Source of the DNA: Candidatus Tityobacter terrigena | GTDB taxonomy: Bacteria > Vulcanimicrobiota > Vulcanimicrobiia > Vulcanimicrobiales > Vulcanimicrobiaceae | Direction: 5' to 3' | Length of the DNA: 36,990 nt | NCBI GenBank assembly: GCA_003156715.1 | Contig: PMHO01000013.1 | Location: 311-37,300 of the forward strand | Shown: positions 1 to 8,086 of the stretch, piece by piece | Numbering within the stretch: position 1 is the stretch's first letter | How the letters are laid out: each line of letters starts with the position of its first letter | Translations under genes and position numbers: made by a program | The notes under the pieces: model-generated | Seen by the model: only the letters and a program-made list of their open reading frames with translations | Told to the model about the DNA's origin: nothing | Databases searched by the model: none

Positions 1-3
1 GCC

Positions 4-21
4 GGCTCGCGCATGCGAGCC
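4..21. terminator. Short perfect hairpin upstream of the first gene
   Basis: A perfect 7-bp stem (GGCTCGC / GCGAGCC) closes a 4-nt loop. It lies 17 nt before the first start codon. No T-run follows on either strand, so it is either a weak terminator for a gene left of the window or a leader hairpin. Confidence 0.3.
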
Positions 22-37
22 GCTTCTTGGAGGCTTG

Positions 38-757
38 ATGGGATTCGGTAACCGGTACCGTGCGTTCGTTTGGCCCCTGGCGGCGCTGGCCTTGTTCGTC
101 GCGGCGGGCTGCCACCACGACACGAACAACAACGTTCCCGCGGTGCCCTCGGGAACCCCGACGCCCTTCGGGACGCCGAGTCCGATTTTCACCCCGAGCC
201 CCGTCCCCAGCGTCGCGACGATTTATGCGGCAACCAGCGGAACGTTGAATGCCGGAGGCGGCTCCTTAACGCTCACCGAGAGCGGCTTCGAGGGCACGCT
301 GACCTACGAAGCCAACCCCGCGAGCGCCACGCCCGGATACAGCTACGTGATGACCAACGAGACGGAAGCCGTCCCCTCGCCTGTACCGAGCGGCTCGCCG
401 GTCATCTACTTCACGTTCCAGATTAGCGCTACGACGACGTTCAATTCGGTCTTCAACATGTCGACGGTCATGTTGCCCAGTACGATCGTGACGACCGGGG
501 CGACGTTCACGGAAACGCTCTACGACCAGACGTCGGGCGACGAAATCGGCTCGCCCTCGATTGGAACCGTGTCGGGTCAGACCCTCCAATTCGCTCCGGT
601 CACCGCCGGGCCGTTCAATGCGAACAGCGACGTGTACTTGTTCGTGATCTCATCGACCGGGCTGGCCAGCGCGACTCCGACGCCCTTCCCGAGCGGCGAA
701 ACCCCGACGCCGGTTCCATCGAGCTCGGGCTCGAGGAGCTTCGTCCGCACGCGCTGA
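38..757 (+). CDS. Secreted lipoprotein of unknown function with Thr/Pro/Ser linkers
   Basis: I do not recognise a family. The N-terminus is a clear lipoprotein signal: basic residues, a hydrophobic stretch, then a lipobox ending VAAGC with the lipidated cysteine at residue 25. Residues about 35-60 and the last 30 are low-complexity Pro/Thr/Ser repeats (TPTPFGTPSP and similar), which look like flexible surface linkers. The central ~140 residues are rich in Ser, Thr and Val with alternating polar and hydrophobic residues, suggesting a beta-sandwich domain. The start is ATG 38, with GGAGG at 29-33; an in-frame TTG at 35 is too close to that site. The protein ends in an Arg-rich tail. It stands alone before an ABC transporter 37 nt downstream. 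Expected location is the cell envelope, with no catalytic motif visible. Confidence 0.75.
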   Translation: MGFGNRYRAFVWPLAALALFVAAGCHHDTNNNVPAVPSGTPTPFGTPSPIFTPSPVPSVATIYAATSGTLNAGGGSLTLTESGFEGTLTYEANPASATPGYSYVMTNETEAVPSPVPSGSPVIYFTFQISATTTFNSVFNMSTVMLPSTIVTTGATFTETLYDQTSGDEIGSPSIGTVSGQTLQFAPVTAGPFNANSDVYLFVISSTGLASATPTPFPSGETPTPVPSSSGSRSFVRTR

Positions 758-794
758 GGCAACCCGCTCGCAATCCAGGGGGTCGTGCTAGACG

Positions 795-2612
795 ATGCTA
801 GGCGGCCCCCCGGTCCACCTGATGTGGTCGAGCATGTTCAATCCCGAGAAGCCGCACATCAGCCGCGCGGTGAAATGGGAACGTATCGGCGCGTTCTTCC
901 TGCCCTATTGGAAGCAGGAGGTAACGGTGCTGGTCTGCATCTTGGCCGGCGCCGCGCTTGGCCTCGCCCCGCCGCTCTTTACGAAGCACTTGATCGACGC
1001 GTCGCTAGCGCACCGCGACCTGCACGGCCTCTGGTTCGACGTCGGCGGTATGGTACTCGCCGCCTCTATCGCTGCGATTCTGGGCGTCTACCAGGGTTAT
1101 CTCAACTCGGTCGTCGGCGAGGGGATCATGCGCGACATCCGCACGAGCCTCGTTTCGCACCTGCACCGCATGCCGATCTCCTTCTTTACCAACACCAAGA
1201 CGGGCGAGATCATGAACCGCGTCTCAAACGACGTCGACAACATCGACAACGTCGTTACCGGAACGCTGGTCTCGATCGTCACCAACGTTGCGACGATCGC
1301 CACCACGATCGTTACGATGTTTTGGCTCGATTGGCGCCTTTCGTTGCTGGCGCTGGTCGTCGTGCCCCTGATGATCCTGCCGCTCTCCCCGGTCGGGCGC
1401 CGGATGTATCAAGTTCGTAAGCTAACGCGTCAGAAGCGGGACCAGATCGAGTCGCTGACCCAAGAGACGCTTTCGATCTCGGGGATCGTCCTGATCAAGT
1501 CCTTCGTGCGCGAAGCCTTCGAGGCGGCGCGCTTCTACAGCGCTTCGACGGACCTGATGACGCTCGAAGTCCGGCTGGCAATGGTCGGCCGCTGGTTCAT
1601 CGCCGCCATCTCCGCGATGGTCGTGATCGGGCCCGCTCTCGTTTGGCTGGGCGGCGGTTACCTGACGATCTACGGCGCGGTCACGATCGGCACGATCGTT
1701 GCATTCGTCGCCTTGCTTTCGCGCCTCTACGGCCCGGCTTCGGCGCTAGCCGGAATTCAAGTCCAAGTCGTTAGCGCGCTAGCCGTCTTCGAACGCATTT
1801 TCGAGTACCTCGACATGGAACCCGAGGGAGAGCCGGCCGGGCGCGTCGCGCCCGCTCAAGTGCGCGGCGAGATACGCTTCGAAGATGTCAGCTTCTCCTA
1901 CGGCGGCGGCCGCCGAGCGCTCGACGGCGTCGACTTCACGGTCGCGCCCGGTCAAATCGCCGCCTTCGTCGGCCCCTCCGGAGCAGGCAAAACGACGATC
2001 ACGCAACTCGTCCCGCGCTTCTACGATCCTCAAGCGGGACGGGTGCTCGTCGACGGCATCGACGTGCGCGACTTCGACCTGCAGTCGCTCCGCTCGCACA
2101 TCGGCATCGTAACCCAAGAAACATACCTGTACCACGACACGATCGCCAACAACTTGCGGTACGGGCGCATCGACGCGACGCAAGAGCAGATCGAGGCGGC
2201 CGCGCGCGCCGCCAACATTCACGATTTCATCGCATCCCTGCCGGAGGGCTACGACACCATCGTCGGCGAGCGCGGCCATAAACTCTCGGGCGGCGAACGC
2301 CAGCGCCTCGCGATCGCCCGCGTGCTGCTCAAGGACCCGCGCATCCTGATCCTCGACGAAGCAACGAGCTCGCTCGACTCCGAAAACGAGCGCCTCATTC
2401 AACAGGCATTCGTGCCGCTAATGCTCGGCCGGACGAGCCTCGTGATCGCGCACCGTCTCTCGACGATCGTCGCCGCCGACATCATCTTCACGGTCGAGGA
2501 CGGACGAATCGTCGAAAGCGGCACGCACCAGATGCTGCTCGCCCGCGGCGGCGCCTACGCACGTTTGTATCGAACGCAGTTTCGCGAAGATCGCGAGCGC
2601 GTCGCGACTTAG
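795..2612 (+). CDS. ABC transporter, fused permease and ATP-binding protein (exporter type)
   Basis: This is a half-transporter of 605 residues with the type IV exporter (MsbA/LmrA-like) architecture: a six-helix membrane domain in residues about 35-325, then a nucleotide-binding domain. Walker A is GPSGAGKTT at 393-401, the ABC signature LSGGERQ at 497-503, and Walker B ILILDE at 517-522, followed by the D-loop (SSLD) and a switch histidine in AHRLST. It should work as a homodimer or pair with an unlinked half, exporting lipid, drug or peptide. Substrate cannot be read from the sequence, and no second half-transporter is adjacent. The start is uncertain: ATG 795 is taken, but in-frame ATGs at 822 and 834 would remove only a non-conserved leader. 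The gene converges on scoB, with a long hairpin between them. Confidence 0.93.
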   Translation: MLGGPPVHLMWSSMFNPEKPHISRAVKWERIGAFFLPYWKQEVTVLVCILAGAALGLAPPLFTKHLIDASLAHRDLHGLWFDVGGMVLAASIAAILGVYQGYLNSVVGEGIMRDIRTSLVSHLHRMPISFFTNTKTGEIMNRVSNDVDNIDNVVTGTLVSIVTNVATIATTIVTMFWLDWRLSLLALVVVPLMILPLSPVGRRMYQVRKLTRQKRDQIESLTQETLSISGIVLIKSFVREAFEAARFYSASTDLMTLEVRLAMVGRWFIAAISAMVVIGPALVWLGGGYLTIYGAVTIGTIVAFVALLSRLYGPASALAGIQVQVVSALAVFERIFEYLDMEPEGEPAGRVAPAQVRGEIRFEDVSFSYGGGRRALDGVDFTVAPGQIAAFVGPSGAGKTTITQLVPRFYDPQAGRVLVDGIDVRDFDLQSLRSHIGIVTQETYLYHDTIANNLRYGRIDATQEQIEAAARAANIHDFIASLPEGYDTIVGERGHKLSGGERQRLAIARVLLKDPRILILDEATSSLDSENERLIQQAFVPLMLGRTSLVIAHRLSTIVAADIIFTVEDGRIVESGTHQMLLARGGAYARLYRTQFREDRERVAT

Positions 2613-2629
2613 CTTTTCGCGATAGCCCC

Positions 2630-2707
2630 GCAAGGCCGCTCCTGGGCGCGCGCGGCCTCGCTTCGCCGCTGCGGCGCATCCAGCGCGCGCCCAGGAGCGG
2701 CCCTTGC
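2630..2707. terminator. Very long GC-rich inverted repeat between convergent genes
   Basis: Arms 2630-2653 and 2683-2707 are complementary over about 24 bp with one bulged base. The 29-nt loop at 2654-2682 is itself GC-rich and foldable. The element lies between the stops of the ABC transporter (2612) and scoB (2760), where a bidirectional terminator would be expected. No T-run follows. The arms are far longer than a usual intrinsic terminator, so a REP-like or miniature mobile palindrome is an alternative. Confidence 0.6.
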
Positions 2708-2759
2708 GAAATCTGCTGAACGTTTAGGCTACGAGGCGGTGTGCTGAGACGCGCCTTTC

Positions 2760-3389
2760 TTAGACGAGGAGTTTGGCGCCGGTTGCCTTGATGATTTCTT
2801 CGACGGTGATGCCGGGGGCGCACTCGTGTAGTGCGAGGCCTTCGGGCGTTACGTCGAGGACGGCGAGATCGGTGAAGATGCGATTGACGACGCGTTTGCC
2901 CGTCAGCGGCAGCGTGCACTTTTCTAGAATTTTTGGCGAGCCGTCGCGCGCGACGTGTTCCATCATGACGAAGACGCGCTTCGCGCCGTGCACGAGGTCC
3001 ATCGCGCCGCCCATGCCCTTGACGAGCTTGGCCGGGATCATCCAGTTCGCGAGGTCGCCGTCGCCGGAGACTTGCATCGCTCCGAGCACGGCCACGTCGA
3101 TGTGGCCGCCTCGTATCATACCGAAGGACGTTGCCGAATCGAAGAATGAGGCGCCCGGCAGCACCGTGACCGTCTCTTTCCCCGCGTTGATCAGATCGGC
3201 GTCCTCGTCGCCTTCGTATGGGTAGGGGCCCATTCCGAGAATGCCGTTCTCGCTTTGCAGCACGACGCTGAGGGAAGCGGGGACGTAGTTCGGCACCAAG
3301 GTCGGCAATCCGATTCCCAAGTTGACGTACTGCCCGTACTCCAACTCCTGTGCGACGCGCTGCGCCAACTGTTCTCTGCTCAAAGCCAT
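2760..3389 (-). CDS. scoB: 3-oxoacid CoA-transferase, subunit B
   Basis: This is the beta subunit of a class I CoA-transferase, which moves CoA between succinyl-CoA (or another acyl-CoA) and a 3-oxoacid such as acetoacetate through a glutamyl-CoA thioester. The 209-residue length is normal for the family. The catalytic glutamate is E47 in the diagnostic [10 protein letters not shown] motif. The N-terminal [13 protein letters not shown] segment and the [17 protein letters not shown] segment are also family hallmarks. It lies 8 nt downstream of scoA on the same strand, so the two are an operon and should form the heteromeric enzyme. AtoA, PcaJ and ScoB share these motifs, and exact substrate choice cannot be decided from sequence. 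The acyl-CoA dehydrogenase at 5069 suggests fatty-acid, branched-chain or ketone-body catabolism. Confidence 0.93.
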   Translation of the reverse strand: MALSREQLAQRVAQELEYGQYVNLGIGLPTLVPNYVPASLSVVLQSENGILGMGPYPYEGDEDADLINAGKETVTVLPGASFFDSATSFGMIRGGHIDVAVLGAMQVSGDGDLANWMIPAKLVKGMGGAMDLVHGAKRVFVMMEHVARDGSPKILEKCTLPLTGKRVVNRIFTDLAVLDVTPEGLALHECAPGITVEEIIKATGAKLLV

Positions 3390-3397
3390 CGGAGCCG

Positions 3398-4150
3398 CTA
3401 CCCTCGTTTTCTCGTCGTCACGCGTTCGATGCGCTTTCCGGCCGTGCCGACGACCACGATCCGCTGGACGAATATCCCGGGTGTGTGGACGTTCTCCGGA
3501 TCGATCTCGCCGGGCTCGACCAGTTCCTCAACCTCGGCGATCGTGACCCTTGCGGCCATCGCGCAAAGCGGATTGAAGTTGCGGGTGGACTTGTGGAAGA
3601 TCAGGTTGCCGTGCCGGTCGCCGACGCTCGCTCGCACCAGCGCGAAATCGCAAACGATCCCGCTCTCGAGCACGTATTCGCGCCCTTCAAAGAGGCGCGT
3701 CTCCTTCGGCTCGGAGGCTCGTGCTATCGACCCGTCGGCATTGTAACGCAGCGGCAATCCGCCGTCGGCGACCGGTGTTGCGACGCCGGCCGGCGTGTAG
3801 AACCCCGGGATTCCGCAACCTCCGGCGCGCAGCCGCTCGGCGAGCGTTCCCTGCGGAACCAGCTCCAGCTCGAGCTCGCCCGACAGGTACTGTCGCTCGA
3901 ACTCGCGGTTCTCGCCGACGTATGAGGCGGTCATGCGTCGGATCCGTTTCGCGTAGAGCAGCACGCCCAGGCCCGAGTCGTCGACGCCGCAGTTGTTCGA
4001 GGTGACGGCTAGATCGCTTGCACCCTGCTCTAACAGAGCGTCGATCAGGCGGAACGGTACCCCGCTCAACCCGAATCCCCCGACGGCTAGCGACGCACCG
4101 GCCGGAATGTCCGCGACGGCCGCGGCCGCGCTTGCAACCACTTTGTCCAT
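3398..4150 (-). CDS. scoA: 3-oxoacid CoA-transferase, subunit A
   Basis: This is the alpha subunit partner of the gene 8 nt downstream. It carries the CoA-transferase family signature near residues 20-60 ([18 protein letters not shown], then [16 protein letters not shown]), the [16 protein letters not shown] segment and a C-terminal [19 protein letters not shown] block typical of ScoA/AtoD-like subunits. Length is 250 residues from the chosen start. That start (ATG at 4150, protein MDKVVASA) has GAGGG about 6 nt upstream. A longer reading from 4183 adds 11 non-conserved residues and was not preferred. It is divergent from the secreted-protein gene at 4302, so both promoters must lie in 4151-4301. 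Confidence 0.92.
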   Translation of the reverse strand: MDKVVASAAAAVADIPAGASLAVGGFGLSGVPFRLIDALLEQGASDLAVTSNNCGVDDSGLGVLLYAKRIRRMTASYVGENREFERQYLSGELELELVPQGTLAERLRAGGCGIPGFYTPAGVATPVADGGLPLRYNADGSIARASEPKETRLFEGREYVLESGIVCDFALVRASVGDRHGNLIFHKSTRNFNPLCAMAARVTIAEVEELVEPGEIDPENVHTPGIFVQRIVVVGTAGKRIERVTTRKRG

Positions 4151-4301
4151 GCAAACCCTCGTGCGAATCGAGTACGCGCACAAGTAGGCGCCGCAGCCAG
4201 GAAAAACCTGTCCCTTTTCTTATTCGAGAGGCTCCTGGGCGCAAGCCGGCTCCACGGGCGGGAAAATACGGCGCTAGGCGAAGCGATGCGCGGGAGGTCG
4301 A

Positions 4302-4973
4302 ATGATTCGCTTGGATTTCTTTGGAACGTGGGTCCTACGAACGATCGTGCTTGCGAGCGTGCTCGGGCCCACCAGCGCCGTCGCTATAACCCTGCCGGCA
4401 CCGACGGCCACGGCCACGCCTTTTGCCGACGCGGTTTGCCCGACCGCGGTGCCGGACGTGCAAAAATACGAGGCGATGATCGCCAACCAAGACACGCCGG
4501 TGGACGACGCGATCGCCACCGCAAAAGCTACGTTCGACCTGTACCAAAGCTGTGCCTCGGCTAAGCTCAGCAATCATCTTGTCGAGCAGAGCCACTATGC
4601 AACGCTGCGAGCCGCGCAGTTCCTCGTCGCCGCGGGTCATTGGCAGCGTCTCATTGAGGCAAACGATGCGGCTCGCACTGCGTTCCAAACGGCCATGACG
4701 ATGCTCGGCCCGATCATCGATTGGGACCGCGGTAACCAGCCGTCGGGTTTGTCCAACAACAACACCCCGACCAACGTCAACGAGCACAGCGACCCCGGCA
4801 CGTTGCACTCAGGGGTCGGCAGCGCGCCTTCGCTGTTTCACGACCAGGCTGTTAAAGTTCGGGACTTTGCTGCGGCTGAGTTGGCTTTGCTCCCAAAGCC
4901 AGGTACACCACCCAGCGCCTCGTCGCAGTCTGGTTCGTCGTCACCGCTTCCGGCGAGGTCGCCCGGCCACTAA
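4302..4973 (+). CDS. Secreted helical protein of unknown function
   Basis: The family is not recognised. It has 223 residues, beginning with a Sec-type signal peptide (positive start, hydrophobic stretch, cleavage probably after SAVA near residue 28). A short Pro/Thr-rich segment follows. The middle (about residues 50-130) is Ala-rich and alpha-helical, with spacing reminiscent of one or two TPR-like helical hairpins. The last 30 residues are a Ser/Pro low-complexity tail. Two cysteines (in VCPTA and QSCAS) could form a disulfide after export. The start is ATG 4302, with GGGAGG about 6 nt upstream. It is divergent from scoA and followed by the acyl-CoA dehydrogenase. There is no sequence reason to link it functionally to either. 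Confidence 0.7.
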   Translation: MIRLDFFGTWVLRTIVLASVLGPTSAVAITLPAPTATATPFADAVCPTAVPDVQKYEAMIANQDTPVDDAIATAKATFDLYQSCASAKLSNHLVEQSHYATLRAAQFLVAAGHWQRLIEANDAARTAFQTAMTMLGPIIDWDRGNQPSGLSNNNTPTNVNEHSDPGTLHSGVGSAPSLFHDQAVKVRDFAAAELALLPKPGTPPSASSQSGSSSPLPARSPGH

Positions 4974-5068
4974 CGCCGCCCACCGCAGTGCGGCGCAACG
5001 GCGGGTGTCCGGTGCGCCGCTCCCGTATACATCGGAACGTTATCATTTCGTTGCGGGAGCGTAGGTAG

Positions 5069-6262
5069 ATGGCAGTTGTGGCACCGGCTCATGGCGCGGC
5101 CTCCGAAGAGGAGGCGCTGATCCTCGACGTCGTGCGCCAAATCGTTGCCGACAAAGTCGCGCCGCGCGCTGCCGAAATCGACGCGAGCGGCGAGTTTCCA
5201 TGGGACGTTCAAAAAGTATTTGCCGAAAATGGATTGCTCGGCGTTCCCTTCCCGGCGGAGTATGGAGGCGTCGGCGGCTCCTTCCTCACCTACGTCAAAG
5301 TCGTCGAGGAAGTAGCCAAGGCATGCGCCGCGAGTTCGCTGATCGTCGCGGTGCAGGAGCTTGGAACGTTGCCGATCATGATTGCGGGCAATCACGAGCA
5401 GAAGCAGCGCTATTTGCCGAAGCTCGCAAGCGGCGAATACACGGCCGCATACGCGCTCACCGAGGCTGGGAGCGGTTCCGATGCCGCCGGTTCGATGCGC
5501 TGCCGGGCGGAGCGCAAGGGCGACAAGTGGATATTGAACGGGACGAAGATCTGGATAACTCAGGGCTCGATTGCGGATGTGATCGCCGTATTTGCGGTCA
5601 GCGACCCGAGCAAGGGGCCGGGCGGCATCAGCGCGTTCATCGTCGAGAAGAACTTTCCGGGTTTCAAGGTCGGCAAGGTTGAGAAAAAGATGGGCATCCG
5701 CGGCTCGCCGACGGTCGAGCTGATCTTCGACGAGTGCGAAGTCCCCGCCGAGAACCTGCTCGGTGAGGAAGGGACCGGCTTCAAAACGGCCATGAAGGTG
5801 CTCGACAAGTCGCGCCCCGGCATCGCCGCGCAGGCCCTGGGCATCGCGCAAGGCGCGCTCGATTTCGCGACCCGATATGCGCAGGAGCGCATCGCGTTCG
5901 GCAAGCCGATCGGACAGCAGCAAGGAATCGGCTTCATGCTGGCGGACATGAAGGTCGAGGTCGAATCGGCGCGGCTGCTTCTTTACGAAGCGGCCCGCAA
6001 GTGCGACGAGAACGCAGCCGACGTCACGCTTTGGGCCGCCCTGTGCAAGCTCAAAGCCGGCGACGTCGCGATGAAGGTCACGACCGACGCGGTCCAGATC
6101 TTGGGCGGCTTCGGCTATTCGACCGAATATCCGGTCGAGCGAATGATGCGCGACGCCAAGATCACGCAGATTTACGAGGGGACGCAGCAGATCCAGCGCT
6201 TGGTCATCTCGCGGGCGCTGGTCGGCAAGTGGAAGCCGCCAAGCACGAACGGCGCCGGCTAA
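5069..6262 (+). CDS. Acyl-CoA dehydrogenase
   Basis: This FAD enzyme introduces the alpha-beta double bond into an acyl-CoA and passes electrons to electron-transfer flavoprotein. The 397-residue protein has the full three-domain fold: the N-terminal helical domain, the FAD-binding segment AYALTEAGSGSDAA around residue 130, and the C-terminal helical domain with RIAFGKPIGQQQ. The catalytic base is E370 in IYEGTQQIQR, the position used by short-chain and butyryl-CoA type enzymes. Chain length cannot be fixed from sequence; a short-chain or branched-chain substrate is most likely. An AGGTAG ribosome site sits just before ATG 5069. No ETF genes are in the window. Together with scoAB it indicates acyl-CoA catabolism, though the two loci are separate transcription units. 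Confidence 0.94.
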   Translation: MAVVAPAHGAASEEEALILDVVRQIVADKVAPRAAEIDASGEFPWDVQKVFAENGLLGVPFPAEYGGVGGSFLTYVKVVEEVAKACAASSLIVAVQELGTLPIMIAGNHEQKQRYLPKLASGEYTAAYALTEAGSGSDAAGSMRCRAERKGDKWILNGTKIWITQGSIADVIAVFAVSDPSKGPGGISAFIVEKNFPGFKVGKVEKKMGIRGSPTVELIFDECEVPAENLLGEEGTGFKTAMKVLDKSRPGIAAQALGIAQGALDFATRYAQERIAFGKPIGQQQGIGFMLADMKVEVESARLLLYEAARKCDENAADVTLWAALCKLKAGDVAMKVTTDAVQILGGFGYSTEYPVERMMRDAKITQIYEGTQQIQRLVISRALVGKWKPPSTNGAG

Positions 6263-6480
6263 GAAAGAACAATCGGGGGTAACCCCGGCACTTCCCTATC
6301 CGCGCGCCTTGGTTTGTTAGGCGCATCACCCAATCCAGGGCGCCTGTAGGCGCGTTACCTGTAGACAACGATTTCAAGGAGCGCTTTGCCGCCGCTTCCT
6401 CGTCGCGACAACGGGTCTGCCTCTGCATGGCCGCGCGCGTTCGGGCCGGCGCTACGCGCCTCAAGGGAGGATACGACTCA
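6263..6480. other. Intergenic region, 218 bp
   Basis: It separates the acyl-CoA dehydrogenase from the DUF4331 gene. It contains a small GGGG/CCCC hairpin (6274-6287) without a T-run, two near-identical CCTGTAG words about 16 nt apart, and a strong ribosome site AAGGGAGG at 6463-6470 serving the next gene. I could not define a convincing sigma-70 promoter. Confidence 0.3.
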
Positions 6481-7413
6481 GTGAAACTCAAGCGGATTCC
6501 CGTCGTCTTGACGGGGATCGTCGCCCTTAGCGCGGTCTCGCTGCTCTATACCGTTCATGCAGCCAAGAGCTCGGACCATCAGGACACCTACAATCTTGCC
6601 ACGCGCTCCAATACGTCGGCCGACATCACCGACGTTTACGTTTTTCCGGCGCCCGACAACGCGAACAACGTCGTCTTTGCGATGGACGTGACGCCGCTGA
6701 TTCTGCCAGGAGAAGGCACGACGAAGTTCTTCGATCCCACGCTGCTGTGGCAGTTCAAGATCTCTCACCAAACGTCGGGAGTCGAAGACCAGGTCATTCA
6801 GATCACCGCCTCCGGAACCGGTGCGAGCCAAAAACTCACGCTGTATGGTCCCGCAGCACCGAACGAAGTCAGCACGACGAACACGGTTCTTACCAAACCG
6901 GTGGGAAGCATCGGCTACAACACGACGGGTACCTTTGGCGGCGGAACGGTGCAGTTCTTCGCCGGCCCCCGCTCGGACCCGTTCTTCTTTGACTTGTTCG
7001 CGTTCTTTACGTTCTTGGGCGACCGCAACTACGGCACCCACACGTCGCAGAGCGATCCGGGCCCGGAAACGGCCTCAAACCCGGAAGGCATCTCCAACGG
7101 CGACGTCGCGAGCAACCTCAAGGGGCTTGCGCCATCGTACGACCAGACGGGCAACGTCCCCGGACCGAATCCGCCGACGCAAGCCAGTTTCAACGGCTTC
7201 CCCGCGAGTGCGACCTCGACCTCGAGCGGCGGTAACGGCGGCGCGCTCGGCGCGTACGCCTGCAGCACCAACCCGGCGAGCGACACGCTCAACCTGGGTC
7301 CCTTCAACGTCCTCTCATACGTCGTCGAGGTTCCGAAATCGTTGCTGACCAGCGGCTTCGGTACTTCGAAGATCCACGTTTGGGCGACGGTCAGCTCGTC
7401 CACGGGCAGCTAG
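6481..7413 (+). CDS. DUF4331-family exported protein (N-terminal half of the family)
   Basis: The mature N-terminus SSDHQDTYNLATRSNTSADITDVY is the hallmark of DUF4331 proteins, followed by the FAMDVTPL strand. The C-terminal block (LGPFNVLSYVVEVPKSLLTS, then IHVWATVS) matches the middle of the canonical family. The protein stops there, at 310 residues, while canonical members continue with a second half. The missing part appears to be supplied by the next gene. The start is GTG 6481, since AAGGGAGG lies 10 nt before it; an ATG at 6427 would place a poor leader ahead of the signal peptide. The signal peptide is uncleaved-looking to about residue 23 (TVHA). The biochemical function of DUF4331 is unknown to me. 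Location should be periplasm or cell surface. Confidence 0.85.
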   Translation: MKLKRIPVVLTGIVALSAVSLLYTVHAAKSSDHQDTYNLATRSNTSADITDVYVFPAPDNANNVVFAMDVTPLILPGEGTTKFFDPTLLWQFKISHQTSGVEDQVIQITASGTGASQKLTLYGPAAPNEVSTTNTVLTKPVGSIGYNTTGTFGGGTVQFFAGPRSDPFFFDLFAFFTFLGDRNYGTHTSQSDPGPETASNPEGISNGDVASNLKGLAPSYDQTGNVPGPNPPTQASFNGFPASATSTSSGGNGGALGAYACSTNPASDTLNLGPFNVLSYVVEVPKSLLTSGFGTSKIHVWATVSSSTGS

Positions 7414-7425
7414 GAGCAGTACGAC

Positions 7426-8019
7426 ATGATCGACTTCAACAAATCAGTTACGGCCCTGGCAGCGCTCGGACTAGGACTCGCGGCGTGCAGCAGTAACTCG
7501 AGCGTCCCATCGGCGCCAGTTGCCCACGCCGGCCAGTACGTACAGATCGAGCGCCTCTCGCGACCCGCCATCAAAGAAGTTTTCGAACCGTTCCAAGAGC
7601 ACCAGATATCCAACGCAATCGAACCGTACAACGACCCCACAATTCAAAGCGCCATCAAAACGACGGAAGACGCTCTGCGTCCGCCGACGAGTTCGACGGA
7701 CTACGGTGCGGCGCTCGCCGGCGTGCTTTATCCCGACGAATATCTGGTCAACCTGGCTGGCAGCAGCACCCCGCCCTCACTCGATAACCAGTTCTTCTTG
7801 AGTGCGGAAATCTCGCCGACCGGCTTCGGCGGACGTGCCCCGAACGACGACGTCGTCGATCTCGAGCTGGGCATCCTCTTTGGGAAAACGCTCCCCGCCC
7901 TCGGGCTGATCGCTGACGACAAGGAAGAGAATAACTGCCTGTCCTCGCAAAACATCGGGGCCGAGGCTCCGGCCAAGAAGACCACATCGACCTTCCCCTA
8001 TCTGCCCGTCGCCCGGTAA
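7426..8019 (+). CDS. Lipoprotein resembling the C-terminal half of DUF4331
   Basis: The gene begins 12 nt after the previous stop, so the two are surely co-transcribed. Residues 1-20 form a lipoprotein signal with lipobox GLAAC. After a short linker the sequence VQIERLSRPAIKEVF, then ALAGVLYPDEYLVNLAG and later RAPNDDVVDLELGILFG, follows the order of blocks I know from the second half of full-length DUF4331 proteins (QIxRxGRPAINxVF and GRRxxDDVVDIxL). I infer that this is a natural split of one protein into a soluble or anchored N-half and a lipid-anchored C-half. A true lipobox argues against a simple frameshift. Length is 197 residues. Assignment to DUF4331 is from motif memory and should be confirmed by profile search. 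Confidence 0.75.
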   Translation: MIDFNKSVTALAALGLGLAACSSNSSVPSAPVAHAGQYVQIERLSRPAIKEVFEPFQEHQISNAIEPYNDPTIQSAIKTTEDALRPPTSSTDYGAALAGVLYPDEYLVNLAGSSTPPSLDNQFFLSAEISPTGFGGRAPNDDVVDLELGILFGKTLPALGLIADDKEENNCLSSQNIGAEAPAKKTTSTFPYLPVAR

Positions 8020-8044
8020 GGGTAGGGCAGGCGAACGGACCAAA

Positions 8045-8074
8045 GGCTCTCCGCCGTTGCGGCGGCGGAGAGCC
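8045..8074 (+). terminator. Terminator-like hairpin after the DUF4331 pair
   Basis: An 11-bp perfect stem (GGCTCTCCGCC / GGCGGAGAGCC) with an 8-nt loop follows the DUF4331-like lipoprotein stop by 25 nt. Only CTTTCC follows, so the T-tract is weak. It lies before the TPR gene start at 8087 and makes a TTG start at 8057, inside the loop, unlikely. Confidence 0.55.
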
Positions 8075-8086
8075 CTTTCCGATGTT

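Noticed and set aside
1779..2402. Long minus-strand ORF opposite the ABC ATPase domain
   Set aside because: It is a mirror of a strongly conserved nucleotide-binding domain; the composition is typical of a high-GC shadow frame.
6274..6287. Terminator after the acyl-CoA dehydrogenase
   Set aside because: The stem is only 5 bp with a 4-nt loop and no T-run.
6481..8019. Frameshift or assembly error as the reason for the split DUF4331
   Set aside because: The second gene has a full lipoprotein signal with lipobox after its own ATG, which a simple frameshift would not create.
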